Part shown: in pieces, positions 6,835 to 15,080 of the stretch | Position numbering within the stretch: position 1 is the first letter of the stretch | How the letters are laid out: each line of letters starts with the position of its first letter | Assembly: GCA_900770765.1 (NCBI GenBank) | Contig: CAAGLK010000030.1 | Coordinates: 1 to 24,909, forward strand | From: Helicobacteraceae bacterium | GTDB taxonomy: Bacteria > Campylobacterota > Campylobacteria > Campylobacterales > Helicobacteraceae | Direction of reading: 5' to 3' | Length of the DNA stretch: 24,909 bases | The notes under the pieces: generated by a model | Database searches by the model: none | Seen by the model: only the letters and a program-made list of their open reading frames with translations | Told to the model about the DNA's origin: nothing | Position numbers and translations under genes: made by a program

Positions 6835-8919
6835 ATGGGATTTTATAAAAATCTTAAAATGGGTTCTAAACTCTCTTTATTAGTCGTTAGTGTCGTGTTT
6901 ATCGTGCTTGCAGTTTTGGCGTTAATAATTAGCTTTAATGCAAATGCTACAATTGATAAGCAAACAGAAACAATTCTAAAACAAGCAAGCAATAGATATG
7001 CAAACCGCATAGAGGCGATAACAAATCCTATTCGTGATTTAGCTTTAGCTAATGCGTCAATTTTAGGTAAATCGCTAAAAAATGCGTATTTAAACAGCAC
7101 TTTATCGCATTTAGAAGCCGTGCTTGATAGTAGCAAATATGCGAAATTTGAATATCTTTTTGTGCTTAATCCTAATCAAAACTTGCAAAATAGCGAGTTT
7201 ATCACTAAAAATGGAAATTTCTTAGCTGTTTTAAATGATGATAGCGTGGGGCAAAAGGGCAGCGTGAAAATAGTAAAAGCAAATAATGAAGCGCTAATTT
7301 CGCAAAGCTCAATTGCAAAAGTGCTACAAAGCAAAAAAGCAGAGATTAGCAAACCGCAATATTTTAATATAGACAATAAAGAAGTGTTTGGCATAGATAT
7401 AGCCGAGCCGATTTTAAGCGATAGCGGCGAGATTCTAGGCGTTACAGGCTTTATTTATGAGTTATCTAACATTTCTGGCTATTTTGCTAAGCCATCTTAT
7501 TCTATTTTTAAAGGTGATATTCGCTATGTAATGACAAGCGATGGAATTATGGCTACGCATAAGGATAAGGCAAATTGGGGTAAAAGGCTAAGCGAGATTA
7601 ATAAATATGATAGCGCTAAGGAAGTGGAAGCGGCGTTAAAAAATAAAAAAGAAATGATTTTTGAAGAATTCACTATGGCTAATGGAGCGCTTACTAGGGC
7701 GATTATCCAGCCTTTTGAAATGACGGGCGTGGATACTTGGTATGTGCTTGTAACTGCACCTGTGGAGGCTGCTGAAGAAAGCGTTGTGAAGCTAGTTTAT
7801 ATAATTGTAGGCTTTTCTATTTTAGCGCTTATTGTGCTTGCGGTTTATGTGTATTTTATCTCAAATAGGCTTGTTTCAAACCGCTTAAACAATTTATCAA
7901 AACTGCTTAAAAACTTCTTTGATTATATAAATCATGAGTTAAAAGAAGCGCCAAAAAACATTGTGCCAAAGGCAAATGATGAAATAGGTAAAATGGCACA
8001 AGCGATTAATGAAAATGTAAGACGCACACATGATGGATTAGAGCAAGATTCTAGTGCGATAGCACAAGCAACAGAGACGGCAAAAGCTATTGAAAATGGT
8101 AATTTAACCGCTAGAATCACGCAAGAGCCACATAATCCGCAGTTAATAGAGCTTAAAAATGTGTTAAATAATATGCTAGATGTCTTGCAAAGTAGAATCG
8201 GTGGCGATATGAACGAGATTCATAGGGTGTTTGAAAACTACAAAAACCTAGATTTTACGACAAAAGTAGCAAATGCAAGTGGCGATGTGGAAGTAACGAC
8301 AAATATCTTAGGCGATGAAATTTGCAAAATGCTAAAAGATTCTGCAGAATATGCAAATAGTCTATCGGCACAAACTAGCGAACTTAAAGCGTCAATGGAA
8401 AAACTCTTTAATGGTAGTAACTCACAAGCTAGCTCTTTACAACAATCCGCAGCGGCTATTGAGGAGATTTCAAGCTCAATGCATAGCGTAAGCGATAGGA
8501 CAAATGAAGTAACTCGCCAAGCAGAAGATATTAAAAATATCGTAGGTGTGATTAAAGATATAGCCGACCAGACAAATTTACTAGCATTAAATGCAGCTAT
8601 TGAAGCAGCAAGGGCTGGCGAACATGGGCGTGGCTTTGCCGTTGTGGCCGATGAAGTGCGGAAGTTAGCAGAGAGAACAGGTAAAAGCCTAAATGAAATT
8701 GAAGCAAATGTAAATATCTTAGTGCAAGGGATTAGCGATATGAGTGAAAGCATAAAAGAGCAAACTCAAGGCGTCTCACAAATTAATGAAGCGATCGCCC
8801 AGCTAGAATCCTTAACGCAAGATAATGTAAGCATAGCAAACGCTACAAACGACATTACAGAAAGTGTTAATGAAATAGCGGAAAATATATTAAGCGATGT
8901 AAATAAGAAAAAGTTTTAA
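6835..8919 (+). CDS. Methyl-accepting chemotaxis protein with periplasmic Cache-type sensor
   Basis: A transmembrane chemoreceptor that controls CheA and flagellar rotation. TM1 lies at about 14-35 (LSLLVVSVVFIVLAVLALII). A periplasmic region of about 280 residues follows; its length and the VFGIDIAEPILSDSGEILGV and WYVLVTAP segments suggest a double-Cache sensor. TM2 is at about 318-342 (IIVGFSILALIVLAVYVYFI), then HAMP-like linkers. The conserved signalling tip IADQTNLLALNAAIEAARAG...GRGFAVVADEVRKLAERT lies at about 574-615. There is no C-terminal CheR-docking pentapeptide. The ligand cannot be read from sequence. It is a single-gene unit closed by the hairpin at 8931-8957. Confidence 0.95.
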   Translation: MGFYKNLKMGSKLSLLVVSVVFIVLAVLALIISFNANATIDKQTETILKQASNRYANRIEAITNPIRDLALANASILGKSLKNAYLNSTLSHLEAVLDSSKYAKFEYLFVLNPNQNLQNSEFITKNGNFLAVLNDDSVGQKGSVKIVKANNEALISQSSIAKVLQSKKAEISKPQYFNIDNKEVFGIDIAEPILSDSGEILGVTGFIYELSNISGYFAKPSYSIFKGDIRYVMTSDGIMATHKDKANWGKRLSEINKYDSAKEVEAALKNKKEMIFEEFTMANGALTRAIIQPFEMTGVDTWYVLVTAPVEAAEESVVKLVYIIVGFSILALIVLAVYVYFISNRLVSNRLNNLSKLLKNFFDYINHELKEAPKNIVPKANDEIGKMAQAINENVRRTHDGLEQDSSAIAQATETAKAIENGNLTARITQEPHNPQLIELKNVLNNMLDVLQSRIGGDMNEIHRVFENYKNLDFTTKVANASGDVEVTTNILGDEICKMLKDSAEYANSLSAQTSELKASMEKLFNGSNSQASSLQQSAAAIEEISSSMHSVSDRTNEVTRQAEDIKNIVGVIKDIADQTNLLALNAAIEAARAGEHGRGFAVVADEVRKLAERTGKSLNEIEANVNILVQGISDMSESIKEQTQGVSQINEAIAQLESLTQDNVSIANATNDITESVNEIAENILSDVNKKKF

Positions 8920-8930
8920 AACAATAATAA

Positions 8931-8957
8931 CTAGGGATTCTTAAGCGGAATCCCTAG
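8931..8957. terminator. Hairpin between convergent chemoreceptor and yebC genes
   Basis: Perfect 10-bp stem CTAGGGATTC / GAATCCCTAG around TTAAGCG, 12 bases after the chemoreceptor stop and about 27 bases beyond the yebC stop. It lacks a good T-run on either side but is well placed as a bidirectional terminator. Both arms contain the GATTCC/GAATCC word. Confidence 0.6.
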
Positions 8958-8983
8958 TGAAATTAATTATTTAGTTATAAAAA

Positions 8984-9697
8984 TTAAGCAATATTTGTAA
9001 AAACCGCTTGCACATCATCATCATCTTCAATTCTATCAAGCAATTTTTCAATATCCACAAGCTGCTCTTCGCTAAACTCTACAGGATTCGTCGCTATGCG
9101 CTCTAAAGCTGCCTTTTTTACCTCTAATTTTAGCTCTTCTAGCGCATTTCCAAGCGTCCCAAATGCCGTATAATCGCCATAAACATGAATAATCTCATCA
9201 TCAATCTCTAAGGATTCTAACCCCGCATCAATAAGTGTAAGTTCTAGCTCATCAATATCTGCGATTCCACTTTTTGCCACTTCAAAATGTGCCTTGCGTG
9301 AGAACATAAACTCTAAAGAATTATTTGTAAGCATTTGACCGCCAAGTTTATTTACATAGCTTTTAAGATTAGCTACCGTCCTTGTCGTGTTATCCGTAGC
9401 GCATTCTATGAAAAATAACGCACCATGTGGGGCTTTTACCTCATAATTTACTTCAGTAATTTGGATTCCATCTTTACCTAATGCCCTTTTAATCGCTGCT
9501 TCAATGTTGTCTTTTGGCATATTTTGTGCTTTTGCCGCCATTATCGCGCTTCTTAGCTTTGCGTTCATATCTGGGTCGCCACTGCCGCCCTCTTTTACCG
9601 CTATGCTAATTGCCTTGCCTAATTTTGGAAAAAGTTTTGACATTTTATCCCATCGTTTTTCTTTGCTTGCCCGTCTATATTCAAATGCTCGTCCCAT
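8984..9697 (-). CDS. yebC: YebC/PmpR/TACO1-family protein
   Basis: At 237 residues it is the usual family length. It opens MGRAFEYRRASKEKRWDKMSK and continues KLGKAISIAVKEGG and LRSAIMAAKAQNMPKDNIEAAIKRALGK, the signature N-terminal helical region. The LEFMFSRKAHF segment and the acidic end (DRIEDDDDVQAVFTNI) also match. Members are described as DNA-binding regulators and, more recently, as factors helping ribosomes through difficult (proline-rich) stretches. Which role applies here is not visible. ATG at 9697 has AAGGGC upstream. It is a single-gene unit. Confidence 0.95.
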   Translation of the reverse strand: MGRAFEYRRASKEKRWDKMSKLFPKLGKAISIAVKEGGSGDPDMNAKLRSAIMAAKAQNMPKDNIEAAIKRALGKDGIQITEVNYEVKAPHGALFFIECATDNTTRTVANLKSYVNKLGGQMLTNNSLEFMFSRKAHFEVAKSGIADIDELELTLIDAGLESLEIDDEIIHVYGDYTAFGTLGNALEELKLEVKKAALERIATNPVEFSEEQLVDIEKLLDRIEDDDDVQAVFTNIA

Positions 9698-9788
9698 AAA
9701 TTGCCCTTAAAATCATAAATTAAAAGTTGTAATTGTATTATTTTTACTATCAAATTGCAAAGATTTTTTATAAATTTTATAAAATTGC

Positions 9789-9817
9789 TTGACATTTAAT
9801 TTTAATTACACTAGAAT
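9789..9817 (+). promoter_or_regulatory. Sigma-70-type promoter of tRNA-Asn
   Basis: TTGACA (9789-9794), a 17-base spacer, then TAGAAT (9812-9817). This places the start about 20 bases before the tRNA. It is the clearest two-box promoter in the window; such consensus -35 boxes are uncommon in this phylum except at stable RNA genes. Confidence 0.8.
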
Positions 9818-9844
9818 TCCGCTTTTAATTTTTGAGTTATTCAT

Positions 9845-9919
9845 TCCGGATTAGCTCAGCGGTAGAGTAGGCGGCTGTTAACCGCTTGGTCGTAGGTTCG
9901 AATCCTACATCCGGAGCCA
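9845..9919 (+). tRNA. tRNA-Asn (GTT)
   Basis: The 7-bp acceptor stem TCCGGAT (9845-9851) pairs with ATCCGGA (9909-9915), with discriminator G and encoded CCA (9917-9919). The D-arm has AGCTCAGCGGTAGAGT. The anticodon loop CTGTTAA has GTT at 9877-9879 closed by a 5-bp stem with one G-U pair. The T-arm has GGTTCGAATCC. Decodes AAC/AAU. Confidence 0.97.
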
Positions 9920-9967
9920 CTTCCTTTTTGTAGATTAAGATTGATATCCTTTTTAGTTAAATAGTAA

Positions 9968-10004
9968 GTCGCTAGGCTTTTCAAGCACAACATAGCTTAG
10001 CGAC
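9968..10004. terminator. Hairpin between tRNA-Asn and the DUF3343 gene
   Basis: GTCGCTAGGCT (9968-9978) pairs with AGCTTAGCGAC (9994-10004), 11 bp with one G-U, around a 15-base loop. ATTTTCGTATTTTT follows on the plus strand. It can end both the tRNA transcript and the oppositely directed eight-gene cluster. Confidence 0.6.
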
Positions 10005-10025
10005 ATTTTCGTATTTTTAAATAGC

Positions 10026-10247
10026 TTAAATTAATTTTACCTCATATTCCATTTTTGCATTATTTAAAATTTCACAAATCCGCCCTATATCATCACTATC
10101 CGCATTAAACTCAACTGCGATTCCACAATCGCTAGAAAACTCCCTAGGTGTCGGCACTAGCTTTACGCTAAAATTTGCTGCTTTTAAAAGCATTTCTGCT
10201 TCAAATGCACTAGAAGTGGTAAAAACTAAAATATAGCCCTTTTTCAT
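10026..10247 (-). CDS. DUF3343 small putative sulfur/selenium carrier-like protein
   Basis: A 73-residue protein starting MKKGYILVFTTSSAFEAEML, with VKLVPTPREFSSDCGIAVEF in the middle. The pattern of a beta-strand, helix, a PTPRE-like motif and a single SSDCG cysteine is that of DUF3343 (a 'putative Se/S carrier-like' family). The cysteine near residue 41 would be the carrier residue. Its ATG overlaps the stop of the cysteine-desulfurase-like gene (ATGA), which strongly suggests that the enzyme hands sulfur or selenium to it. This pairing is known from genomes with selenium-related traits; the acceptor is unknown and no selD is in the window. Confidence 0.8.
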   Translation of the reverse strand: MKKGYILVFTTSSAFEAEMLLKAANFSVKLVPTPREFSSDCGIAVEFNADSDDIGRICEILNNAKMEYEVKLI

Positions 10248-11398
10248 CGCCCCTTTGCTAACCTCCTAAGCTCTTTTATTACGAATTCCATTTGCGATTC
10301 TGTGTTAAAAACTCCAGGACTTAAACGAATCGTCCCACCACGCATAAAGCTACCTAAACTCCTATGGCTAGATGGGTTACAATGCAGACCCACACGCACT
10401 AAGATTCCACGCCCATCTAATAGTCTAGCCACATTTGATAGTGAATAATTTAGTAAATCAATAGATAAATTTGCATTACTATCGCCAAAAGTCTCATAAA
10501 CCTTAAGATTCCTAACGCTACGCAATCCCTCTAATAGCTGCTGCCTTAAGTTTAGCTCATATTTGTGTATATTTAAAACTCCTTTTTGTAAAATCCACTC
10601 TAGCGCTGCTTTAAGCCCGGCGATTCCGTGCATATTTTGCGTCCCACTTTCAAATTTATCTGGTAAAAATAGCGGCTGGATTTCTTCCTCGCTTCTACTT
10701 CCAGTCCCACCAAATACAAGTGGTGAGATTTGATTAATTTCAAAAGAATCCGCCACCACAAGCGCCCCTACGCCCATAGGAGCTAAAAGCCCCTTATGAG
10801 CGCTTAGCGCGATAAAATCCACTAGCTCTAAGATTCCACTTAAATCAACGCACCCAGCACTTTGTGCAGCATCAAGTAGAATCTTTACGCCATTTTTCTT
10901 TGCGATTCCACTTAAGGCTTCTAGCGGAATTACCGCACCGCTTACATTATTACTATGTGCTATTGCTAATAGCTTTGCGTCTTTTAAAAGCTCATTTGCC
11001 ACGCTTAAATCTAACCTATGGAACTCATCGCAAGGAATCTCTTTTATAATAATTTTACGCCTCTTTTTAAGCTCATTTAGCGGTCGCTTAATTGCATTGT
11101 GTTCTAGCTGTGAAGTTACGACCACATCGCCACTTTTTAAAAATCCAAATAAAAGAGTATTTATCGCCATTGTCGCATTTAGAGTAAAGAAAATTCTCTT
11201 AGAATCCTTTAAGCCAAAAAGTCTAGCAAGTAAAAGCCTACTTTCAAATAGGATTCTACCAGATTGTATTGATGAGCTATGCCCACTCCGCCCAGCACTA
11301 GCACCGATATTTTCTAAAAACTCACACATAGCTTCTTTTACACCTGGAGCCTTAGGGAAAGTGGTCGCAGCATTATCTAAGTAGATTTTATCTTGCAT
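10244..11398 (-). CDS. Cysteine desulfurase-like class V aminotransferase (EF2568-type)
   Basis: A PLP enzyme expected to take sulfur (or selenium) from cysteine (or selenocysteine). The N-terminus MQDKIYLDNAATTFPKAPGV is typical. SQLEHNAIKRPL holds the ring-stacking His, KILLDAAQSAG the PLP-nitrogen Asp, and ALSAHKGLLAPMGVGAL the Schiff-base Lys. The C-terminal VGLHCNPSSHRSLG...GTIRLSPGVFNT carries the likely active-site Cys. That ending is characteristic of the EF2568 subfamily rather than IscS/NifS/SufS. At 384 aa it is normal length. It is coupled to the DUF3343 gene after it and lies 26 bases after the YqaA-like gene. Housekeeping Fe-S assembly is less likely because no IscU/SufU partner is adjacent. 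Confidence 0.88.
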   Translation of the reverse strand: MQDKIYLDNAATTFPKAPGVKEAMCEFLENIGASAGRSGHSSSIQSGRILFESRLLLARLFGLKDSKRIFFTLNATMAINTLLFGFLKSGDVVVTSQLEHNAIKRPLNELKKRRKIIIKEIPCDEFHRLDLSVANELLKDAKLLAIAHSNNVSGAVIPLEALSGIAKKNGVKILLDAAQSAGCVDLSGILELVDFIALSAHKGLLAPMGVGALVVADSFEINQISPLVFGGTGSRSEEEIQPLFLPDKFESGTQNMHGIAGLKAALEWILQKGVLNIHKYELNLRQQLLEGLRSVRNLKVYETFGDSNANLSIDLLNYSLSNVARLLDGRGILVRVGLHCNPSSHRSLGSFMRGGTIRLSPGVFNTESQMEFVIKELRRLAKGR

Positions 11399-11424
11399 AA
11401 AACTCCTTAAAATTTGAAATTACT

Positions 11425-11859
11425 CTAAATAGCGGCAAAATAAGCATAAATTACTAATAAATATCGCATAGCTTTCCCAAGAGCGATAAATAAGCTAGCT
11501 TTATAAAAATTATAACGATACACACCAAGCGCTAAAACAAAAATATCTCCAACAAATGGCAAAAAACTAAAAAAAGCATAAAGGAAGCCAAATTTTTTAA
11601 TCTTAGCCTCGTATTTATATAAATTTGCGTGTGCTTTTTTAAAAAACTTTTGCAAAATGTAAGAATCCCCATAAAAGCCGATAAAATAGCTTGTTAATGC
11701 CCCAAGTGTATTTCCTAAAGTAGCTATACAAAACACTAGAATCCAAGAATATTCTAAATGTAAAAATAGCACCACAAAGGCTTCAGAGCCTAGCGGATAA
11801 AGGCTACTTGCTAAAAAACTAACTAAAAATAGCCCAAATAAACCTAAGGATTCTATCAT
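11425..11859 (-). CDS. YqaA/DedA-like VTT-domain inner membrane protein
   Basis: A 144-residue hydrophobic protein. MIESLGLFGLFLVSFLASSLYPLGSEAFVVLFL and the glycine-rich IATLGNTLGALTSYFIGFYG match the YqaA branch of the SNARE-associated/VTT (DedA) superfamily. A cytoplasmic basic loop (FFKKAHANLYKYEAKIKKFG) precedes LPFVGDIFVLALG and a final membrane segment. DedA relatives are lipid-flippase-like, but the YqaA branch is uncharacterised and no function should be assumed. The ATG directly abuts the TAA of the transporter gene upstream. Confidence 0.85.
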   Translation of the reverse strand: MIESLGLFGLFLVSFLASSLYPLGSEAFVVLFLHLEYSWILVFCIATLGNTLGALTSYFIGFYGDSYILQKFFKKAHANLYKYEAKIKKFGFLYAFFSFLPFVGDIFVLALGVYRYNFYKASLFIALGKAMRYLLVIYAYFAAI

Positions 11860-13185
11860 TTAAATAAGGCTAATCATTGCAATTAGGATTCCAACTGGAG
11901 CTATATATTTTATAATGAAATACCACGCGTTGAAGTAAAATCCAGCTAAATAGCCTTCCCCCATTTTATAAACTTGCTCCTTTGGTAGAATCCAGCCCAT
12001 AAAAATACACATAAACACACCAGCTAAAGGTAGCATAAAGGAGCTTGTAATATAAACTAGCCAATCAAAAAGATTCTTACCGCCAAAGGTTAGAGTTTGC
12101 ACAAAAGCTTCAGTATTACTCAAAAGCACTGCAATTCCTAAAATATAGGCAATTGCCGCTACTAGCAAACTAGCATTTCTACGCTTAAGCGAGAATCTCT
12201 CTATTAAATAACTAGTAAGCGGCTCTAGCGTAGATACCGCCGAAGTGATTCCAGCAAAAAGCAAAGCAATAAAAAATAAAAATGCTATAACTTGCCCAGC
12301 AGTCCCTAAATTAGCAAAAATTAAAGGCAATGATACAAATACTAATCCAACCCCCTCACTAGGCTCTGCACCATAACCAAAAATAAAGGTAAAAACAACA
12401 AGCCCAGCCACTAGACAAAAGAAAAAGTTAAGAATAGCAATAATCGCAGCAAATCGCACGAAGTTGCCAAGTCTAGGCAGTGAGTTTGCATAAGTTAAAA
12501 TAACTCCAACTCCTATAGATAGCGTAAAAAACGCCATCCCCACAGCTTTTACGGCAACTTCTGCAGTGATTTTATTAAAATCTGGTGCAAATAAGAATCT
12601 AAAAGAATCCACAAAAGAATCCTGCATAAAAGAATAGATTAAAAGCCCTAAGAATATAAAAAGAAGCAGTGGCATTAAAATTAAATTTAGCTTTTCGATT
12701 CCAGCTTTTACGCCTTTATTTACAATATAAGCACAAAGGCAAACTACTAAAAAATGCCATAATGCTTGCCAAGCTATTTTTTGCGTAATAAAATCTCCCC
12801 ATAGATTCTTTGCGCCATCAAGTGTAGTAGGAAGCCCAATTATGCTTAAAAACAAATAGTGCATAAGCCAACCAAGCACCACAGCATAAAATGCAAATAT
12901 CAAAACCCCAGAAATAATCATAAAGCCGCCATATTTTAAGAATCCTAAGCGTTTTGGGGCTAATTTTTCAAAAGTGCTAACGCTATTTTGCCCTCCAGCT
13001 CTGCCAAAAAGCATTTCTACAATAAACACACTTACACCAAAAAACAAAAATGCTAAAATAAATACAAGCACAAAGGCAAAGCCACCATTTTGCCCCACTA
13101 AATAAGGGAAGCTCCACACACCGCCAAGCCCAATTGCACTTCCAGCGGTGGATAATACAAAGCCGGTTTTAGAAAATCTAGTCAT
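11860..13185 (-). CDS. Sodium-dependent transporter of the NSS (SNF/LeuT) family
   Basis: A 441-residue polytopic membrane protein. TM1 carries TAGSAIGLGGVWSFPYLVGQNGG, the broken-helix motif that binds sodium and substrate in LeuT-like transporters. IGVGVILTYANSLPRLGN and FAGITSAVSTLEPLTSYLIE correspond to TM6-8. The predicted role is sodium-coupled uptake of an amino acid or related amine; the substrate is not readable. It is slightly short of the 12-TM family, compatible with the 11-TM bacterial form. It lies 35 bases after the membrane-protein gene in the eight-gene cluster. Confidence 0.93.
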   Translation of the reverse strand: MTRFSKTGFVLSTAGSAIGLGGVWSFPYLVGQNGGFAFVLVFILAFLFFGVSVFIVEMLFGRAGGQNSVSTFEKLAPKRLGFLKYGGFMIISGVLIFAFYAVVLGWLMHYLFLSIIGLPTTLDGAKNLWGDFITQKIAWQALWHFLVVCLCAYIVNKGVKAGIEKLNLILMPLLLFIFLGLLIYSFMQDSFVDSFRFLFAPDFNKITAEVAVKAVGMAFFTLSIGVGVILTYANSLPRLGNFVRFAAIIAILNFFFCLVAGLVVFTFIFGYGAEPSEGVGLVFVSLPLIFANLGTAGQVIAFLFFIALLFAGITSAVSTLEPLTSYLIERFSLKRRNASLLVAAIAYILGIAVLLSNTEAFVQTLTFGGKNLFDWLVYITSSFMLPLAGVFMCIFMGWILPKEQVYKMGEGYLAGFYFNAWYFIIKYIAPVGILIAMISLI

Positions 13186-13220
13186 TTAGCAGCCTTTTTT
13201 AGATTCTTTTAAATGGAATC

Positions 13221-14237
13221 CTAATCTAGTAAAAATAGCTCCAATGGATATTTTTTACCTAAATTTTTTAAATCTAAATAAGCCCTAACTTTTAAAAATT
13301 CATTTTGCGGATGTGTGCTTAATCTTTCTTTTGCGACTTCTAGCATTTCTAACTCTAATAAGACATAAAAATACGCTATTTCTGCCACTTCATCTTTATT
13401 AGCTAAAAATTCAAATAAGCCCACCCACGCATCTGGCTCATAACATACCTTTATTTTTTGTGCTAATACAATATAGTCTTGTTTTGTATATTTCACTTTA
13501 GAGCAAAGTGCGGCGATTTCTTCATTGCTAAAGTTCATTTTTTTAGCATAGCACATATTTAGAGTTGTGTTTGCTAAGTCCTTATTAAATTGCACTTCTT
13601 CTATATATTTTTTTGCTTCAATTAAATTTTCATTATCTAGCAATTTTTTAAAAGCATCTCTTTTGTTTTCTTCGCTAGAGCTTGATTTTTTTAGAATCTC
13701 TATGGCAAATTTATCATCTGCTTTTATTCTATTTGCTGTATTTTGTAAGACAAAAGGACATTTTTCATTTGGATTAAATTTTTTCAAAGATACAAATTCA
13801 CCTCTTTTAATATCGCCTAAAAGTGAAATTAGCTCATCTAATCTCGCATCACCGCTTTTTAGTGGAATCCCATCTTTAATATCAAAAGTTAAATTACTTA
13901 GTAAAATAGATAAACTTTTATAACGATTCATTGTAGGCTGGTGGCTAAATTTCTTTTGTAAAAGCTGGGATTCTAGCTGCTCTAAAATTAATCTATAGTC
14001 ATTTTTATATTTTGTTCTCTTACGCCACATACGATACGCACCGCCAATTTCTAAACACACAACAACTATAAAAAACACAACCACAGGTAAAATAAACCAA
14101 ACCGCCACAGGTAGCGTAATAGAGTTTTGAGTAAATGGGTAAGTATAAGTGTAGGTTTCACCGCTTAAGCTATAAACATAAAGTCCTAAAAGGACGATAA
14201 AAACAAATAATGCAACAATGTAGTATTTAAATTTCAT
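13221..14237 (-). CDS. Conserved two-TM membrane protein of unknown function
   Basis: I do not recognise the family. Two N-terminal membrane segments, at about 5-24 (YYIVALFVFIVLLGLYVYSL) and about 44-68 (VAVWFILPVVVFFIVVVCLEI), enclose a short Tyr/Thr-rich extracytoplasmic loop. About 270 cytoplasmic residues follow. That part is helical, with repeat-like pairs (KKLLDNENLIEAKKYIEEVQ; LELEMLEVAKERLSTHPQN) resembling a TPR/SEL1-like alpha-solenoid, which suggests a scaffold. Its ATG overlaps the dksA stop (ATGA), so it is co-translated with dksA. Confidence 0.8.
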   Translation of the reverse strand: MKFKYYIVALFVFIVLLGLYVYSLSGETYTYTYPFTQNSITLPVAVWFILPVVVFFIVVVCLEIGGAYRMWRKRTKYKNDYRLILEQLESQLLQKKFSHQPTMNRYKSLSILLSNLTFDIKDGIPLKSGDARLDELISLLGDIKRGEFVSLKKFNPNEKCPFVLQNTANRIKADDKFAIEILKKSSSSEENKRDAFKKLLDNENLIEAKKYIEEVQFNKDLANTTLNMCYAKKMNFSNEEIAALCSKVKYTKQDYIVLAQKIKVCYEPDAWVGLFEFLANKDEVAEIAYFYVLLELEMLEVAKERLSTHPQNEFLKVRAYLDLKNLGKKYPLELFLLD

Positions 14238-14587
14238 TTTAATCCTTTATTTTTTTCTACGATTTCGCGACACACAATGCAATATCTTGCGTGTGGCTTC
14301 GCTTTTAATCGCTCTAATGCGATTTCTTCATCACACATTTCACAGATTCCATAATTACCATTTTCTAATTTTTCTAGCGCACTTTCAATATATTCTAACT
14401 CGCTATTGTGATGAGAAAAAATTGAACTATCTAGCGTGTTTTTAATTTGCAATGCGGTTAAATCCGCCTCATCAAAGGAGGAATCTAAATGCTGCATAGA
14501 CTTTTGATGCTCTAAATTATTTTCTAAAATGGCATTTTTTTTCTCTAGTAAAATTTGATTAAAATACTCTAAATCATTTTGTTTCAC
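14234..14587 (-). CDS. dksA: DksA/TraR-family zinc-finger transcription regulator
   Basis: DksA binds the RNA polymerase secondary channel and, with ppGpp, redirects transcription in the stringent response. The 117-aa protein has a coiled coil with the acidic tip DSSFDEAD (about 35-42), the residues that reach the polymerase active site. It also has a C4 zinc finger: C82 and C85 (ICEMCDEEI), C103 and C106 (RYCIVCREI). It is shorter than E. coli DksA (151 aa) but typical of the epsilon group. The gene sits 9 bases after rlmH and overlaps the following membrane-protein gene. Confidence 0.92.
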   Translation of the reverse strand: MKQNDLEYFNQILLEKKNAILENNLEHQKSMQHLDSSFDEADLTALQIKNTLDSSIFSHHNSELEYIESALEKLENGNYGICEMCDEEIALERLKAKPHARYCIVCREIVEKNKGLK

Positions 14588-14596
14588 AAATACCCC

Positions 14597-15079
14597 TTAT
14601 TTATGATATGGATGATTATTTAATAAGCAAAATCCACGATAAATTTGCTCACTTAAAACAATTTTTGCAATTTTATGGCTAAAAGTTAAATTTGATAATG
14701 AAATTTGCGTGTGGCATTTTTGTAAAAATTCATTTTCTAAGCCATACGCACCACCGATAAAAAAGGCTATTTCGCTTTTTTTATCTAAAATTTGTGAAAA
14801 CTTAAAAGAATCTAAAAATTTCCCTTGCGGTGTTAGAGCGATTCTGTATTGATTAGTATTTTTAAAAACCTTATAAAATGCTTGAGAATAGGATTTTTTC
14901 GCTTCTTGTGCGTCTTGTTTTTGGGATTCTTTAATGCTTTTAGAAAATAGATTTTTAAATTCTAGCTCTATATTAAAACTTTTTAGTAAAGTTGCAAATT
15001 CACCACAAAGTGTATCGCTTAAGTCCTTTGCATTTTTTGCTATGTAAAATACGCTTATTTTTATCACGCTAAAACTCAA
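14597..15079 (-). CDS. rlmH: RlmH, 23S rRNA (pseudouridine1915-N3)-methyltransferase
   Basis: RlmH methylates pseudouridine 1915 in helix 69 of 23S rRNA on assembled 70S ribosomes. This SPOUT-fold protein shows AFFIGGAYGL (SAM-binding knot), SLSNLTFSHKIAKIVLSEQIYR and the terminal NNHPYHK, all diagnostic. The longest frame begins with TTG at 15079 (160 aa), one base after the accD stop. A GTG at residue 5 (15067) would give MIKISVFYIAKN, closer to the usual 155-residue family start, with GAG upstream of it. I prefer the GTG but cannot decide. The gene is coupled between accD and dksA. Confidence 0.93.
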   Translation of the reverse strand: MSFSVIKISVFYIAKNAKDLSDTLCGEFATLLKSFNIELEFKNLFSKSIKESQKQDAQEAKKSYSQAFYKVFKNTNQYRIALTPQGKFLDSFKFSQILDKKSEIAFFIGGAYGLENEFLQKCHTQISLSNLTFSHKIAKIVLSEQIYRGFCLLNNHPYHK

Positions 15080-15080
15080 T

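Noticed and set aside
8238..8753. Minus-strand 171-codon frame opposite the chemoreceptor
   Set aside because: Antisense shadow of the highly conserved signalling domain; composition is Ser/Ala/Cys-rich with no start signal.
9845..9919. tRNA-Asn as an integration (att) site
   Set aside because: No integrase gene and no duplicate of the tRNA 3' end seen in the window.
11425..13185. Genomic-island boundary at the transporter genes
   Set aside because: No change in composition, no integrase, no direct repeats; gene spacing continues the housekeeping cluster.
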